Part shown: one piece after another, positions 1 to 7,004 of the stretch
How positions within the stretch are numbered: the stretch's first letter is position 1
Layout of the letters: each line of letters starts with the position of its first letter
Assembly: GCA_934692295.1 (NCBI GenBank)
Contig: CAKUTL010000023.1
Span: 1 to 22,017, forward strand
Source of the DNA: an uncultured Candidatus Melainabacteria bacterium
GTDB taxonomy: Bacteria > Cyanobacteriota > Vampirovibrionia > Gastranaerophilales > Gastranaerophilaceae
Reading direction: 5' to 3'
Length of the DNA stretch: 22,017 bases
Translations under genes and position numbers: made by a program
The notes under the pieces: model-generated
The model's database searches: none
What the model saw: the letters and a program-made list of their open reading frames with translations, nothing else
What the model was told of the DNA's origin: nothing

Positions 1-369
1 TTCAAAGAGTTTTCAGATGAACATAAAGGTTTGGATGTTGCGGTTGAATGCGTTGGTTTGCCAGAAATTTGGGAACAGATTTTTGAATGTGTAAGACCAG
101 GGGGGACAGTACATTTCTTCGGCGGTTGTAAATCAGGTTCAAAAGTAACTTTTGACACGACAAGAATGCACTATGGCGATATAAAATTGATGAGTGTTTT
201 CCACCATACTCCAAAATATTTCAGAATGGCATTGGATTATATCGCATCCGGCGAGATGGAAGTTGAAAAACTAATAACAGATACCCTTCCACTTGAAAAA
301 GTTGAATATGCAATGAATGAACATATCCAAGGTCGTGCGATTAAATTCTTAATAAATCCTTGGGCATAA
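1..369 (+). CDS. Zinc-type alcohol/polyol dehydrogenase, C-terminal part (5' truncated)
   Basis: The reading frame is open from base 1 (FKEFSDEHKGLDVAVECVG) to the TAA at 367-369, so the gene begins outside the window. The text matches the second half of a medium-chain dehydrogenase/reductase: the end of the NAD(P)-binding Rossmann fold (VAVECVG, then RPGGTVHFFGG) followed by the C-terminal catalytic-domain tail with the usual 'LPLEKVEYAMNEHIQGRAIKFLI' type ending. Related family members oxidise sorbitol, threonine or other alcohols with NAD(P)+. The N-terminal zinc ligands and substrate-determining residues are missing from view, so the substrate cannot be told. It converges on the CHR gene pair, 25 bases away, with no obvious hairpin terminator between them. 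Confidence 0.85.
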   Translation, partial: FKEFSDEHKGLDVAVECVGLPEIWEQIFECVRPGGTVHFFGGCKSGSKVTFDTTRMHYGDIKLMSVFHHTPKYFRMALDYIASGEMEVEKLITDTLPLEKVEYAMNEHIQGRAIKFLINPWA

Positions 370-394
370 TTTGATGCTATCAGACTTTTATATT

Positions 395-937
395 TTAAAC
401 ACCAATCCAGTTGAAATGACCGATTAAAAGCCCTAATATTGCAGAAATACCAAGATAAAATAGCGGGTCTTGTTTTTTCTTCACGCTTAAAATCAAAAAG
501 CCAAGTAAAATTAGGGTACCTAAAAGGTGTAGGTTTGATGTGAATAATAATTTTATTCCAACAGCAGAAAGCAAAGCACATCCTGCCGGTTTTAAACCTC
601 TAATTGCCCCTTTGACATTTCTATTTGTACGGAATTTGTCTATAACTTTGAAAACTATTGTTACGATTATATAAGAAGGCAAAATTATCGCCGTTGTAGC
701 AACTAATGAACCCGAAATTCCAGAGGTTGTGAAACCTGCAAATGTCGCAACATTCACACCAACAGGTCCCGGGGTGATAGATGAAATTGCAAGCATATCG
801 GTTAACTGTTTTGCACTATACCAGTGGAATTTGTCCGCAATATCATACAAAAACGGTAATGTTGCATATCCTCCGCCAAATGAGAATACCCCAACATGGA
901 AAAACTGTAAAAATAATTGAGCAAGGAGTTTTAGCAT
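395..937 (-). CDS. Chromate transporter family half-protein (second of pair)
   Basis: A 180-residue, very hydrophobic protein with the CHR-domain hallmarks FGGGYATLP (residues 20-28) and TPGPVG (55-60), followed by several membrane segments. Full-length ChrA proteins have two such domains; here each domain is its own gene, as in the short-chain CHR pairs known in Firmicutes and other groups, which work as heterodimers. It overlaps the end of the upstream CHR gene by 7 bases and has a strong Shine-Dalgarno (GGAAGGAG) 7 bases before the ATG, so the two are translationally coupled. The family exports or exchanges chromate/sulfate-like anions in the membrane. Whether this pair really handles chromate cannot be told from sequence. 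Confidence 0.88.
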   Translation of the reverse strand: MLKLLAQLFLQFFHVGVFSFGGGYATLPFLYDIADKFHWYSAKQLTDMLAISSITPGPVGVNVATFAGFTTSGISGSLVATTAIILPSYIIVTIVFKVIDKFRTNRNVKGAIRGLKPAGCALLSAVGIKLLFTSNLHLLGTLILLGFLILSVKKKQDPLFYLGISAILGLLIGHFNWIGV

Positions 938-1506
938 TGTTTTTCTCCTTCCTGCTTTTTAGCGTTTCTTTTATCTTCAATCTTTTGGAAAATAATCCCT
1001 GAAACAAGAGCTAAAATTACGATTAAAGATAATGGGATTACTCTTGTGAAAGCTAAAATTAAACATACACTATAAACGCATATTGAAAATTTATCCACAA
1101 CACATTTTGTCCACATTTCTTTTACGGCAAGGAATAATAAGGCAATTACACCAATTCCAACGCCCCAAAAGATATGTTGAACACTTGGTTTGTTAACGAT
1201 TTCACTCAAGATTGAAGCAAGTAAAACAATTGCCAAAAATGATGGAAGAACAATACCAATTGTTGCGGCGATAGCGCCTTTTCTTCCTAGCAATTTTCTT
1301 CCTGTAAAAATTGCGGTATTTGCAGCGATAATTCCTGGTAGGCTTGCTCCAAGTGCGTAAAACTCACACAACTCGTCTGATGTAATCCAGTGTTTTTTAT
1401 CTACAAGTTCACTTGTCAAAAGTGGCAAGATTACATATCCACCGCCAAGTAGTAGCGTTCCAACTTTGAAAAATGTTTTAAATATGCTCCAAAATGACTT
1501 TTCCAT
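931..1506 (-). CDS. Chromate transporter family half-protein (first of pair)
   Basis: A 191-residue membrane protein with the other CHR half-domain: FFKVGTLLLGGGY at residues 12-24 and a PG turn at 57-58 (SLPGII), where the partner has TPGPVG. Several hydrophobic helices follow, then a charged, lysine/glutamate-rich tail ending in Cys. It is the first gene of a two-gene minus-strand operon with the 180-residue partner. The Shine-Dalgarno upstream of the ATG is weak (only AAAG-like). The two halves differ in the PGP motif, as expected for a heterodimer whose halves sit in opposite orientation in the membrane. Anion transport is the family role; the physiological substrate is inferred only loosely. 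Confidence 0.86.
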   Translation of the reverse strand: MEKSFWSIFKTFFKVGTLLLGGGYVILPLLTSELVDKKHWITSDELCEFYALGASLPGIIAANTAIFTGRKLLGRKGAIAATIGIVLPSFLAIVLLASILSEIVNKPSVQHIFWGVGIGVIALLFLAVKEMWTKCVVDKFSICVYSVCLILAFTRVIPLSLIVILALVSGIIFQKIEDKRNAKKQEGEKQC

Positions 1507-1664
1507 ATCTTTAGTATCTCATAAAATCTGTTATCGGCAAAATTAATTATATATGTTAAACTTTGTTAACATTTCGAAATTATAGGCAATTTTTACATCC
1601 AAAAATACTTTATATAAGTGGTTAGGTTAAAGGTAATTTATTTTATTAGGGAAGGTTAATAATT

Positions 1665-2390
1665 ATGGTTTCACAAGTTGGTTCTATTACATCAGCAACA
1701 AATAATAACTCATTAGCACCATTAAATCCAATGGATGCAATCTCCGGAAATAATACAAACGTTAATTCCGTTTTTAATTATGGTAATCCGTTAACAAGTG
1801 GTACAACATATGACAATGATATGTTCATGCCGGCATATTTAAAGACTCCGGCAATTACTGCTCAAGGTCAACAAGTTCAAGCACAAAATCCACAAATGGG
1901 TCAACAAGCTATCGCTCAAAACCAAGCAGCACCCCAACAAACTGCTCAACCACAATACGATATGACTCAACAACAAGCAATGCAGCCTCAATATAATATT
2001 GAGAACCCTCAACAACAAACCGCACAAACTCAAAATCTTCAAAACCCACAATTCACAGGTCAATCAGATTTGAATGGCTGTTTAACAGATCAAGACGATA
2101 ATGTAGCTTATACTCCAAGCGGAAATGCTTACCAAAAAGCATCTCTTGGTAAAAAATCAGGAGCAATTTTAGGTTTCTTAGCTCCAATTGCAAATACTTT
2201 AATCAGAGGTTCAAAAGACTATAAACAATTACTTAAAACTTGTCCATTACTAGCAATTGCAGGTTTTGGCATCGGTTATTTAGTTGATAGTTGTACAGAA
2301 TCCAACCGTGCAAAAGCGGCTGATGAAGCAGCTAAACAACCTCAAGTAGCTCCGGCTCAATATCAACAACAAATGAGCGCGGTTGCATAA
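1665..2390 (+). CDS. Glutamine-rich protein with C-terminal hydrophobic segments, function unknown
   Basis: A 241-residue protein not recognised from a named family. It has an Asn/Ser/Thr-rich N-terminus (1-55), a strikingly Gln-rich low-complexity stretch (about 66-132, roughly 26 Gln in 65 residues, mixed with Asn, Pro and Ala), a short Asp/Asn-containing linker, and two hydrophobic segments at about 167-180 and 194-206 separated by a basic patch (RGSKDYKQLLK). It ends with another Gln-rich tail (PAQYQQQ). There is no signal peptide. The start is backed by an AAGG-type ribosome site 8 bases upstream. It is monocistronic and ends at the bidirectional hairpin 2453-2484. The layout suggests a membrane-associated protein with a disordered cytoplasmic domain; no function is assigned. 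Confidence 0.75.
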   Translation: MVSQVGSITSATNNNSLAPLNPMDAISGNNTNVNSVFNYGNPLTSGTTYDNDMFMPAYLKTPAITAQGQQVQAQNPQMGQQAIAQNQAAPQQTAQPQYDMTQQQAMQPQYNIENPQQQTAQTQNLQNPQFTGQSDLNGCLTDQDDNVAYTPSGNAYQKASLGKKSGAILGFLAPIANTLIRGSKDYKQLLKTCPLLAIAGFGIGYLVDSCTESNRAKAADEAAKQPQVAPAQYQQQMSAVA

Positions 2391-2399
2391 TAAAAGATT

Positions 2400-2445
2400 T
2401 TCCCCAAACTTACCCCCCTTTCTCTTAAATAAATTCCCCAAACTT
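2400..2445. repeat. 12-bp direct repeat in the 3' spacer
   Basis: TTCCCCAAACTT occurs exactly at 2400-2411 and again at 2434-2445, between the Gln-rich gene and the terminator hairpin. The spacer is otherwise pyrimidine-rich. Role unknown. Confidence 0.6.
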
Positions 2446-2450
2446 TAACC

Positions 2451-2484
2451 AAAAAGACCTCTGAAAATATCAGAGGTCTTTTTT
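2451..2484. terminator. Bidirectional intrinsic terminator
   Basis: A perfect stem GACCTCTG (2456-2463) / CAGAGGTC (2471-2478) with loop AAAATAT, flanked by A-run on the left and T-run on the right, so it reads as a rho-independent terminator on both strands. It closes the plus-strand Gln-rich gene and the minus-strand atpD-atpC operon, which converge here. Confidence 0.9.
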
Positions 2485-2491
2485 AAATTTC

Positions 2492-2878
2492 TTAAAAGCC
2501 AAACATTGTTTTCTTTGAGAAATCTTTATCGCTTTTGACTTTACTAACCAACTCTTCTGCTTTATACGGCTCTCGGCAAAAACTAAATGGGATAATCACC
2601 GCAGAACCATCTTTCATTTCAAGAACCGGAACGTAATCCGTATGGCTGCTATGAATATAGCGGGCTATATTTGTATGCCTGAAATCTTGAAGATGATATT
2701 TAACAATATTTGTTCTATCAAAAATCTTTTCAGATTTACTTATTCCAACAAAACCCAATTTTTGATTTATGGAACAGATATTACCTGAACAATTGATTGA
2801 ACTCGTTGGCGTAAATAACAACAACCCAAGTATTACCACGCCTGCTCCTACTATACACAAAATTTCTCTTGTTTTCAT
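2492..2878 (-). CDS. Small membrane-anchored protein downstream of atpC, function unknown
   Basis: A 128-residue protein with one N-terminal membrane helix (about residues 6-24, EILCIVGAGVVILGLLLFTP), a short segment with two cysteines (NCSGNICSI), and a soluble domain of alternating strands ending with a basic, hydrophilic tail. The pattern (KSEKIFDRTNIVKYH... VPVLEMKDGSAVIIPFSF) resembles small membrane-tethered beta-rich domains, but no family was recognised. It sits 21 bases after the atpC stop with a good Shine-Dalgarno (AAGGAGATG) before its ATG, and no terminator lies between, so it is the third gene of the atpD-atpC transcript. Whether it has anything to do with ATP synthase is unknown. 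Confidence 0.72.
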   Translation of the reverse strand: MKTREILCIVGAGVVILGLLLFTPTSSINCSGNICSINQKLGFVGISKSEKIFDRTNIVKYHLQDFRHTNIARYIHSSHTDYVPVLEMKDGSAVIIPFSFCREPYKAEELVSKVKSDKDFSKKTMFGF

Positions 2879-2899
2879 TTCATCTCCTTGATGTTTTGA

Positions 2900-3292
2900 T
2901 TACCGAGATAATTTAGCTTTCAATCTCGCTTCAGCTCTTGCAATGGCTGCTTCTGCTCTTTTAGCATCAAGTCTTGCATTCGCTTCACGAAGTCGTCTTC
3001 TCGCTCTTTCAAGTGCATCTCTTGCTCTTGCTTCGTTAATTTCTTCTCCGGCTTCTGCCAATGTTGTAAGAATTAAGCATTCCTCATTTTTGAATTGCAA
3101 AATTCCACCCATTGTTGTAAAAGTCTTGAAGTCATTACCTTGTTTTGCTCTGGTAACTCCGATAGCAAGGGCAGTCATCATTGGGATATGCCCTTTCAAT
3201 ATACCAAACTCGCCATCTGTTCCTACAGAATAGATTTCATCGACTTCTTCATCAAAAACAACTCGTTCTTGTGTAATAATTTTTAATTTCAT
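2900..3292 (-). CDS. atpC: ATP synthase F1 subunit epsilon
   Basis: A 130-residue protein matching epsilon of F1Fo ATP synthase. The N-terminal beta-sandwich carries the usual MKLKIITQERVVFDEEVDEI opening and the GEFGILKGHIPMMTAL segment, where epsilon sits against gamma and the c-ring. The C-terminal helical hairpin (about 85-130) is present and very Ala/Arg-rich (RARDALERARRRLREANARL), so the inhibitory C-terminal arm is likely intact. Epsilon is part of the central stalk and restrains ATP hydrolysis. The gene follows atpD with a 3-base gap on the same strand, and they are surely co-transcribed. In E. coli-type operons this gene is also last, but here atpA, atpG, atpH and the Fo genes are absent. 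Confidence 0.95.
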   Translation of the reverse strand: MKLKIITQERVVFDEEVDEIYSVGTDGEFGILKGHIPMMTALAIGVTRAKQGNDFKTFTTMGGILQFKNEECLILTTLAEAGEEINEARARDALERARRRLREANARLDAKRAEAAIARAEARLKAKLSR

Positions 3293-3295
3293 AAA

Positions 3296-4708
3296 TTATT
3301 CCTCAGCGATAGTCTTTGCTTTTTCAACTGCTTCTTCAATAGTACCAACCATGTAGAAAGCTTGTTCTGGTAAATCATCGTGTTTACCTTCAATGATTTC
3401 TTTGAAGCCTTTGATTGTGTCGGCAACTTTTACGTACTTACCAGGAATACCTGAGAATTGTTCAGCAACAAAGAATGGTTGAGATAAGAATTTTTGAATT
3501 TTTCTTGCTCTGTTTACTGTTTCCTTATCTTCTTCTGACAATTCATCCATACCCAAGATTGCGATAATATCTTGAAGGTCTTTGTATTTTTGAAGAATTT
3601 CAAGAACTTTTCTAGTTGTTTCGTAATGTTCTTCACCTACGATGTTTGGATCTAATGCTCTAGAGCTTGATTCCAATGGATCAACAGCTGGATAAATACC
3701 TAAAGATGCGATATTTCTTGATAATACTGTTGAAGCATCAAGGTGAGAGAATGTTGTAGCCGGAGCCGGGTCAGTCAAGTCATCTGCTGGTACATAGATT
3801 GCTTGAACAGATGTAATAGAACCATCTTTAGTAGATGTAATTCTTTCTTGCAATTCACCCATTTCAGTCGCAAGTGTTGGTTGGTAACCAACGGCAGATG
3901 GCATACGACCTAACAAGGCTGATACTTCTGAACCTGCTTGAGTAAATCTGAAAATGTTATCGATGAATAACAATACATCTTGTTTTGAATAATCTCTAAA
4001 ATATTCAGCAGCAGTAAGAGCTGACAAACCAACTCTCATTCTGGCTCCTGGTGGCTCGTTCATCTGACCATAAATCAGACCAACTTTATCTAAAACTCCG
4101 CTTTCTTTAAATTCGTTCCAAAGGTCGTTTCCTTCACGTGTTCTTTCCCCAACACCACCAAAAACAGAAACGCCGTTGTGAGCCATTGCGATATTGTGAA
4201 TCAATTCTTGAATCAAAACTGTTTTACCAACACCGGCACCACCGAACAAACCGATTTTACCACCCTTTTGATATGGTTGTAAAAGGTCGATTGCTTTGAT
4301 ACCTGTTTCAAGGATTTCAATATCTGTATTTTGGTCAACTAATTTTGGTGATTCTCTGTGAATAGGTAAATAAGTATCTGTTTGAATTGGACCTGCATTA
4401 TCTACTGAATCCCCAACAACATTAAGTATTCTACCTAAAATTGCGTTACCAACAGGAATTTTGATAGGTTCATTTGTATTGATAACCTTCATTCCTCTTC
4501 TTAAACCGTCAGTTGAAGACATTGCAACTGTTCTTACTTTGTTAGAACCTAGCATTTGTTGAACTTCTGCAACGATTTTTGTTCCATCATCTTGGAACAT
4601 GTTTAACGCTGTATATATATTTGGTAAATCTCCGCTAGGAAATTCTACGTCAACTACTGGTCCGATAACCTTGGTAATTAAACCTTCTGTAGCGGTTAGT
4701 GTTTCCAT
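3296..4708 (-). CDS. atpD: ATP synthase F1 subunit beta
   Basis: A 470-residue protein of full family length. Visible landmarks are the Walker A loop GGAGVGKT (156-163), the catalytic Glu in GERTREGND (Glu188), the Walker B strand DVLLFID (244-250), and the DELSEED element (388-394) that contacts gamma. It is the catalytic subunit that makes ATP from ADP and Pi in the F1 head on the cytoplasmic face. The ATG at 4708 has a strong Shine-Dalgarno (AAGGAGAGGG) just upstream. The gene starts a minus-strand operon with atpC and a small membrane protein. The gene upstream is a prepilin, not atpG: the beta/epsilon pair is detached from the rest of the atp genes, as in cyanobacteria. Confidence 0.98.
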   Translation of the reverse strand: METLTATEGLITKVIGPVVDVEFPSGDLPNIYTALNMFQDDGTKIVAEVQQMLGSNKVRTVAMSSTDGLRRGMKVINTNEPIKIPVGNAILGRILNVVGDSVDNAGPIQTDTYLPIHRESPKLVDQNTDIEILETGIKAIDLLQPYQKGGKIGLFGGAGVGKTVLIQELIHNIAMAHNGVSVFGGVGERTREGNDLWNEFKESGVLDKVGLIYGQMNEPPGARMRVGLSALTAAEYFRDYSKQDVLLFIDNIFRFTQAGSEVSALLGRMPSAVGYQPTLATEMGELQERITSTKDGSITSVQAIYVPADDLTDPAPATTFSHLDASTVLSRNIASLGIYPAVDPLESSSRALDPNIVGEEHYETTRKVLEILQKYKDLQDIIAILGMDELSEEDKETVNRARKIQKFLSQPFFVAEQFSGIPGKYVKVADTIKGFKEIIEGKHDDLPEQAFYMVGTIEEAVEKAKTIAEE

Positions 4709-4745
4709 AAACCCTCTCCTTATATTTGAATTTCTTTACTTAAAT

Positions 4746-4751
4746 ATTATA
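4746..4751 (-). promoter_or_regulatory. Probable -10 box for the atpD operon
   Basis: Read on the minus strand this is TATAAT, preceded by TTG and located about 38 bases before the atpD ATG. The -35 region 17 bases further up (TTATAT) is a poor match, so only the -10 element is convincing. It gives atpD its own promoter rather than dependence on the upstream prepilin gene. Confidence 0.5.
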
Positions 4752-4800
4752 CAACAAGAAAAATTTTTATATAACACAATATTTAGATACAAATTTAATG

Positions 4801-5550
4801 TTACTTAATAGATTTTGTTATCCGTTTAAAATAATCTGGATCAGTTTTGGCTTTATTTGTACAAGACATACCGTTTCTCCAATCAGCAGACGAGGAATTA
4901 ATATCGCAAAATTCCTCCCCAACATATGCTGTACCTTCTTCCCCCATCGGTTTTATTCCATCTTCAAATACTTGAAATAAAAACAAATCAACACCAGCAA
5001 CATTTGGCTGACTCTTTACCCCGTTTATATCAACACAAACAAAAACAACACCACTATTTCCACTACTATTTTCAAACATAAACAATGTTCCATCCGGAAG
5101 GGCAAATTGCCCATCATCTAAATACCAATTAGGAAAAGTTGATTTCTTATTAAGAGTTTTATAAGAATACTTTGAAGAGTTAAAACACGGAGCATCTTTA
5201 TTATTCCAACAACGAGTTGTCCCTCTAAAATTCTGTTCAAATACATACCAGAAAGCAGTTAGAGTAGAGGTTCTAGTGTAATAAGTGGGGTCTAATGTTA
5301 TATCATCCGTCTCCATTTGTTTTGCCGCCTGTTGAATAATGGAATAAGATTTCAAAAATTGACTTCTCAAGGTTCTAGCTTTATAAGCAGTCATAAGATT
5401 TGGAAGAGTTATTGCTGCAACTACTCCAATAATCCCTAGAGTTATTAACACTTCTGCTAGTGTGAAAGCCTTAAAAATGTTCCTTCCTCTCCGGTTGATT
5501 AATGGATTAAGTAAAACATTTGCCTTTCCATCTCGTAAAACCTTATTCAT
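4801..5550 (-). CDS. Prepilin-like protein with N-terminal methylation motif (pilin 1)
   Basis: A 249-residue type IV pilin/type II secretion pseudopilin-like protein. The motif FTLAEVLITLGIIGVVAAIT starts at about residue 29 with Glu at position 5 of the mature form, followed by a long hydrophobic helix. The predicted cleavage is after Ala (FKA^FTLAEV) rather than the usual Gly, and the leader is unusually long (28 residues, basic, RRGR). The C-terminal domain has paired cysteines, the signature VCVDINGVKSQPN...GVDLFLF, a later cysteine pair (EEFC...GMSC) and an aromatic tail (DPDYFKRITK), all shared in outline with the two other prepilins in this window. The ATG has AGGA upstream. It is divergent from an XRE regulator. 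Secreted or surface assembly by a pilus or pseudopilus is inferred; the exact partner is unknown. Confidence 0.88.
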   Translation of the reverse strand: MNKVLRDGKANVLLNPLINRRGRNIFKAFTLAEVLITLGIIGVVAAITLPNLMTAYKARTLRSQFLKSYSIIQQAAKQMETDDITLDPTYYTRTSTLTAFWYVFEQNFRGTTRCWNNKDAPCFNSSKYSYKTLNKKSTFPNWYLDDGQFALPDGTLFMFENSSGNSGVVFVCVDINGVKSQPNVAGVDLFLFQVFEDGIKPMGEEGTAYVGEEFCDINSSSADWRNGMSCTNKAKTDPDYFKRITKSIK

Positions 5551-5573
5551 AATATTCCTATCTGCTATTTTTA

Positions 5574-5609
5574 TAATACTTACTATGAGTAAACTATTAG
5601 TAAGTATTA
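5574..5609. promoter_or_regulatory. 12-bp perfect inverted repeat, candidate operator
   Basis: Arms TAATACTTACTA (5574-5585) and TAGTAAGTATTA (5598-5609) are exact reverse complements with a 12-base spacer. The left arm covers a minus-strand -10 match (TATTAT, 5573-5578) for pilin 1, and the right arm lies where the -35 of the XRE gene would be. A second smaller pair, GAGTAA (5587-5592) / TTACTC (5612-5617), overlaps it. The position suits a site by which the XRE protein represses the prepilin and itself. This is an inference from position and symmetry. Confidence 0.6.
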
Positions 5610-5657
5610 GATTACTCTCTTATATATTAAATGTCAATAAGTATAATTATTACTAAT

Positions 5658-5876
5658 ATGAAAGACGAGAGAAACAAAATTTTAGCAAGAAATATCAAAG
5701 CCGAACGCTACAGAAAAGGTGTTACGCAAGCAGAACTTGCTGAAAAAATTGATGTTAGCGAAAGCACAATTAGTTTAATTGAACGAGGAGTGCAAACGCC
5801 CTCAATCTTCCTCGTATATGACATTTCTAAGTTTTTGCAAATTGATATAAACGACCTCTTAAAAAATATTGATTAA
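5658..5876 (+). CDS. XRE/Cro-type helix-turn-helix regulator
   Basis: A compact 72-residue DNA-binding protein that is almost entirely one HTH_3 domain: LARNIKAERYRKGVTQAELA, then EKIDVSESTISLIERGVQTP (recognition helix), then the closing helices YDISKFLQIDINDLL. It matches Cro/C1/XRE regulators closely. A longer reading from the ATG at 5631 would add nine residues (MSISIIITN), but that ATG falls close to the predicted -10 (TATATT, 5623-5628), so the ATG at 5658 is preferred; neither has a clear Shine-Dalgarno. The gene is divergent from pilin 1, and a 12-bp inverted repeat lies in the shared promoter. Regulation of the prepilin and of itself is inferred. Confidence 0.88.
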   Translation: MKDERNKILARNIKAERYRKGVTQAELAEKIDVSESTISLIERGVQTPSIFLVYDISKFLQIDINDLLKNID

Positions 5877-5962
5877 CTATTGTGAACATTCTGTTATATT
5901 TTTTTTTTAACACTAGCAAAAAAAGTTTTTCTCATGTATTATGACATGCATATCCCAAAATT

Positions 5963-6832
5963 ATGGAAATGAATATGCAACTATTAATAGAAAAAGAATT
6001 GAAATCTACAGATAAGATTTTAAAGCCCGACTTTAATTCTAAATCTGGACGAGAATTATTAGCGTTTTACCTGCAAACTAAATTTAGACAAATCTATTTG
6101 TATGATAAAAAACAAGAAGTGCCAATTATTAATTTAATTAATGCTGACTTTATCAACAGATTTTGTAGAAGATTGATAAACAAACCGACAAAACATTTGT
6201 TGATTGGTATTACCGGAGAATCAGCATCAGGCAAGTCAACAATTTGTCGAGAAATAAAAAATGTAATCGAAAGATTTCACATGCCTGTAACAGTATTAAG
6301 TACAGATAATTATTTTAACGATATTTCTGCTCTTATTAATAAATATGGTTCTTTTGATAACTTACGTGATAACGGTTACGACGTAGATGCTCCGACTAGT
6401 TTTCAGCTTGATATTTTGAAATCTGACTTAGAAGATTTGGCTAATGGTTTAGACATAAAAGCTCCAATGTACCTTCCAAACGGTACAGGTGTTTCAATGC
6501 CAAAAGCTATCGACGTTTGCTCTCAAAAAATTATCGTTGTTGAAGGGATTGCAACAATGTATGAACAAGTTAAAGATGCTTTTGATATTAAAATCTATGT
6601 TGAAACAGATAACGAATTGAGAAAAAGCCGTTTCATGAGCCGCGCAACTGAAGAAAGAAACCAAAGCGAAGATAATGCTCTAAAACATTGGCATTATATT
6701 ACAGATGCCGGTGAAAAATATGTTAAACCATTCCGCTCAGAGGCAGACTTAGTTTTGAATGGTAATTCTGATTTGAATTATTTTGCAAAAACTTTGGAAT
6801 ATATTTATACAATTACAAATAATTTCCAATAG
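5963..6832 (+). CDS. Uridine kinase/phosphoribulokinase-family P-loop kinase
   Basis: A 289-residue protein. After an 80-residue N-terminal region not typical of bacterial uridine kinases comes the kinase core: P-loop GESASGKST (85-93), the acidic STDNYF motif with Asp115, the DAPTSFQLD segment (132-140) that corresponds to the uridine kinase D(H/A)P..F motif, a Walker B-like IVVEGI (191-196) and an Arg-rich lid (LRKSRFMSRATEERNQS). The family phosphorylates uridine/cytidine or related sugars with ATP. Bacterial Udk is about 210 residues, so the extra N-terminus and divergent lid leave the substrate open. The ATG choice is uncertain: 5963, 5969 and 5975 are all in frame and none has a strong Shine-Dalgarno. 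It stands alone between the XRE gene and a structured spacer. Confidence 0.8.
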   Translation: MEMNMQLLIEKELKSTDKILKPDFNSKSGRELLAFYLQTKFRQIYLYDKKQEVPIINLINADFINRFCRRLINKPTKHLLIGITGESASGKSTICREIKNVIERFHMPVTVLSTDNYFNDISALINKYGSFDNLRDNGYDVDAPTSFQLDILKSDLEDLANGLDIKAPMYLPNGTGVSMPKAIDVCSQKIIVVEGIATMYEQVKDAFDIKIYVETDNELRKSRFMSRATEERNQSEDNALKHWHYITDAGEKYVKPFRSEADLVLNGNSDLNYFAKTLEYIYTITNNFQ

Positions 6833-6853
6833 GTTGAAATCTTTGCGACAAGG

Positions 6854-6909
6854 CTTATTTGCCCTGCGGATTTCTACGTCCGATTCAAATAATAATATTT
6901 GTAAATAAG
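6854..6909. other. Structured spacer with nested inverted repeats
   Basis: Between the kinase and the next gene, CTTATTT (6854-6860) pairs with AAATAAG (6903-6909). Inside lie CGGA/TCCG arms around TTTCTACG and a perfect CAAATA (6886-6891) / TATTTG (6896-6901) hairpin. There is no T-run straight after the outer stem, though a T-run follows at about 6924-6933. It could be a 3' UTR structure or a small RNA; the evidence is pairing only. Confidence 0.35.
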
Positions 6910-7004
6910 ACCGGATAAGTATTTCTTTTTTTTAAGAAAAAATATATAATCTTTACAAGAGTGCATGTTTATTCTAAAAATATGGTATAAAAAGGATACA
7001 GAAA

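Noticed and set aside
237..581. Minus-strand frame of 114 codons across the dehydrogenase end
   Set aside because: It runs antisense through the clear dehydrogenase and CHR genes, has no ribosome site, and its composition looks like a frame shadow.
1839..2063. Leucine-rich minus-strand frame inside the Gln-rich gene
   Set aside because: The Leu richness is just the complement of CAA/CAG codons; it is a shadow frame.
2943..3233. Ala/Ser-rich plus-strand frame inside atpC
   Set aside because: Antisense shadow of the Arg/Ala-rich epsilon C-terminus.
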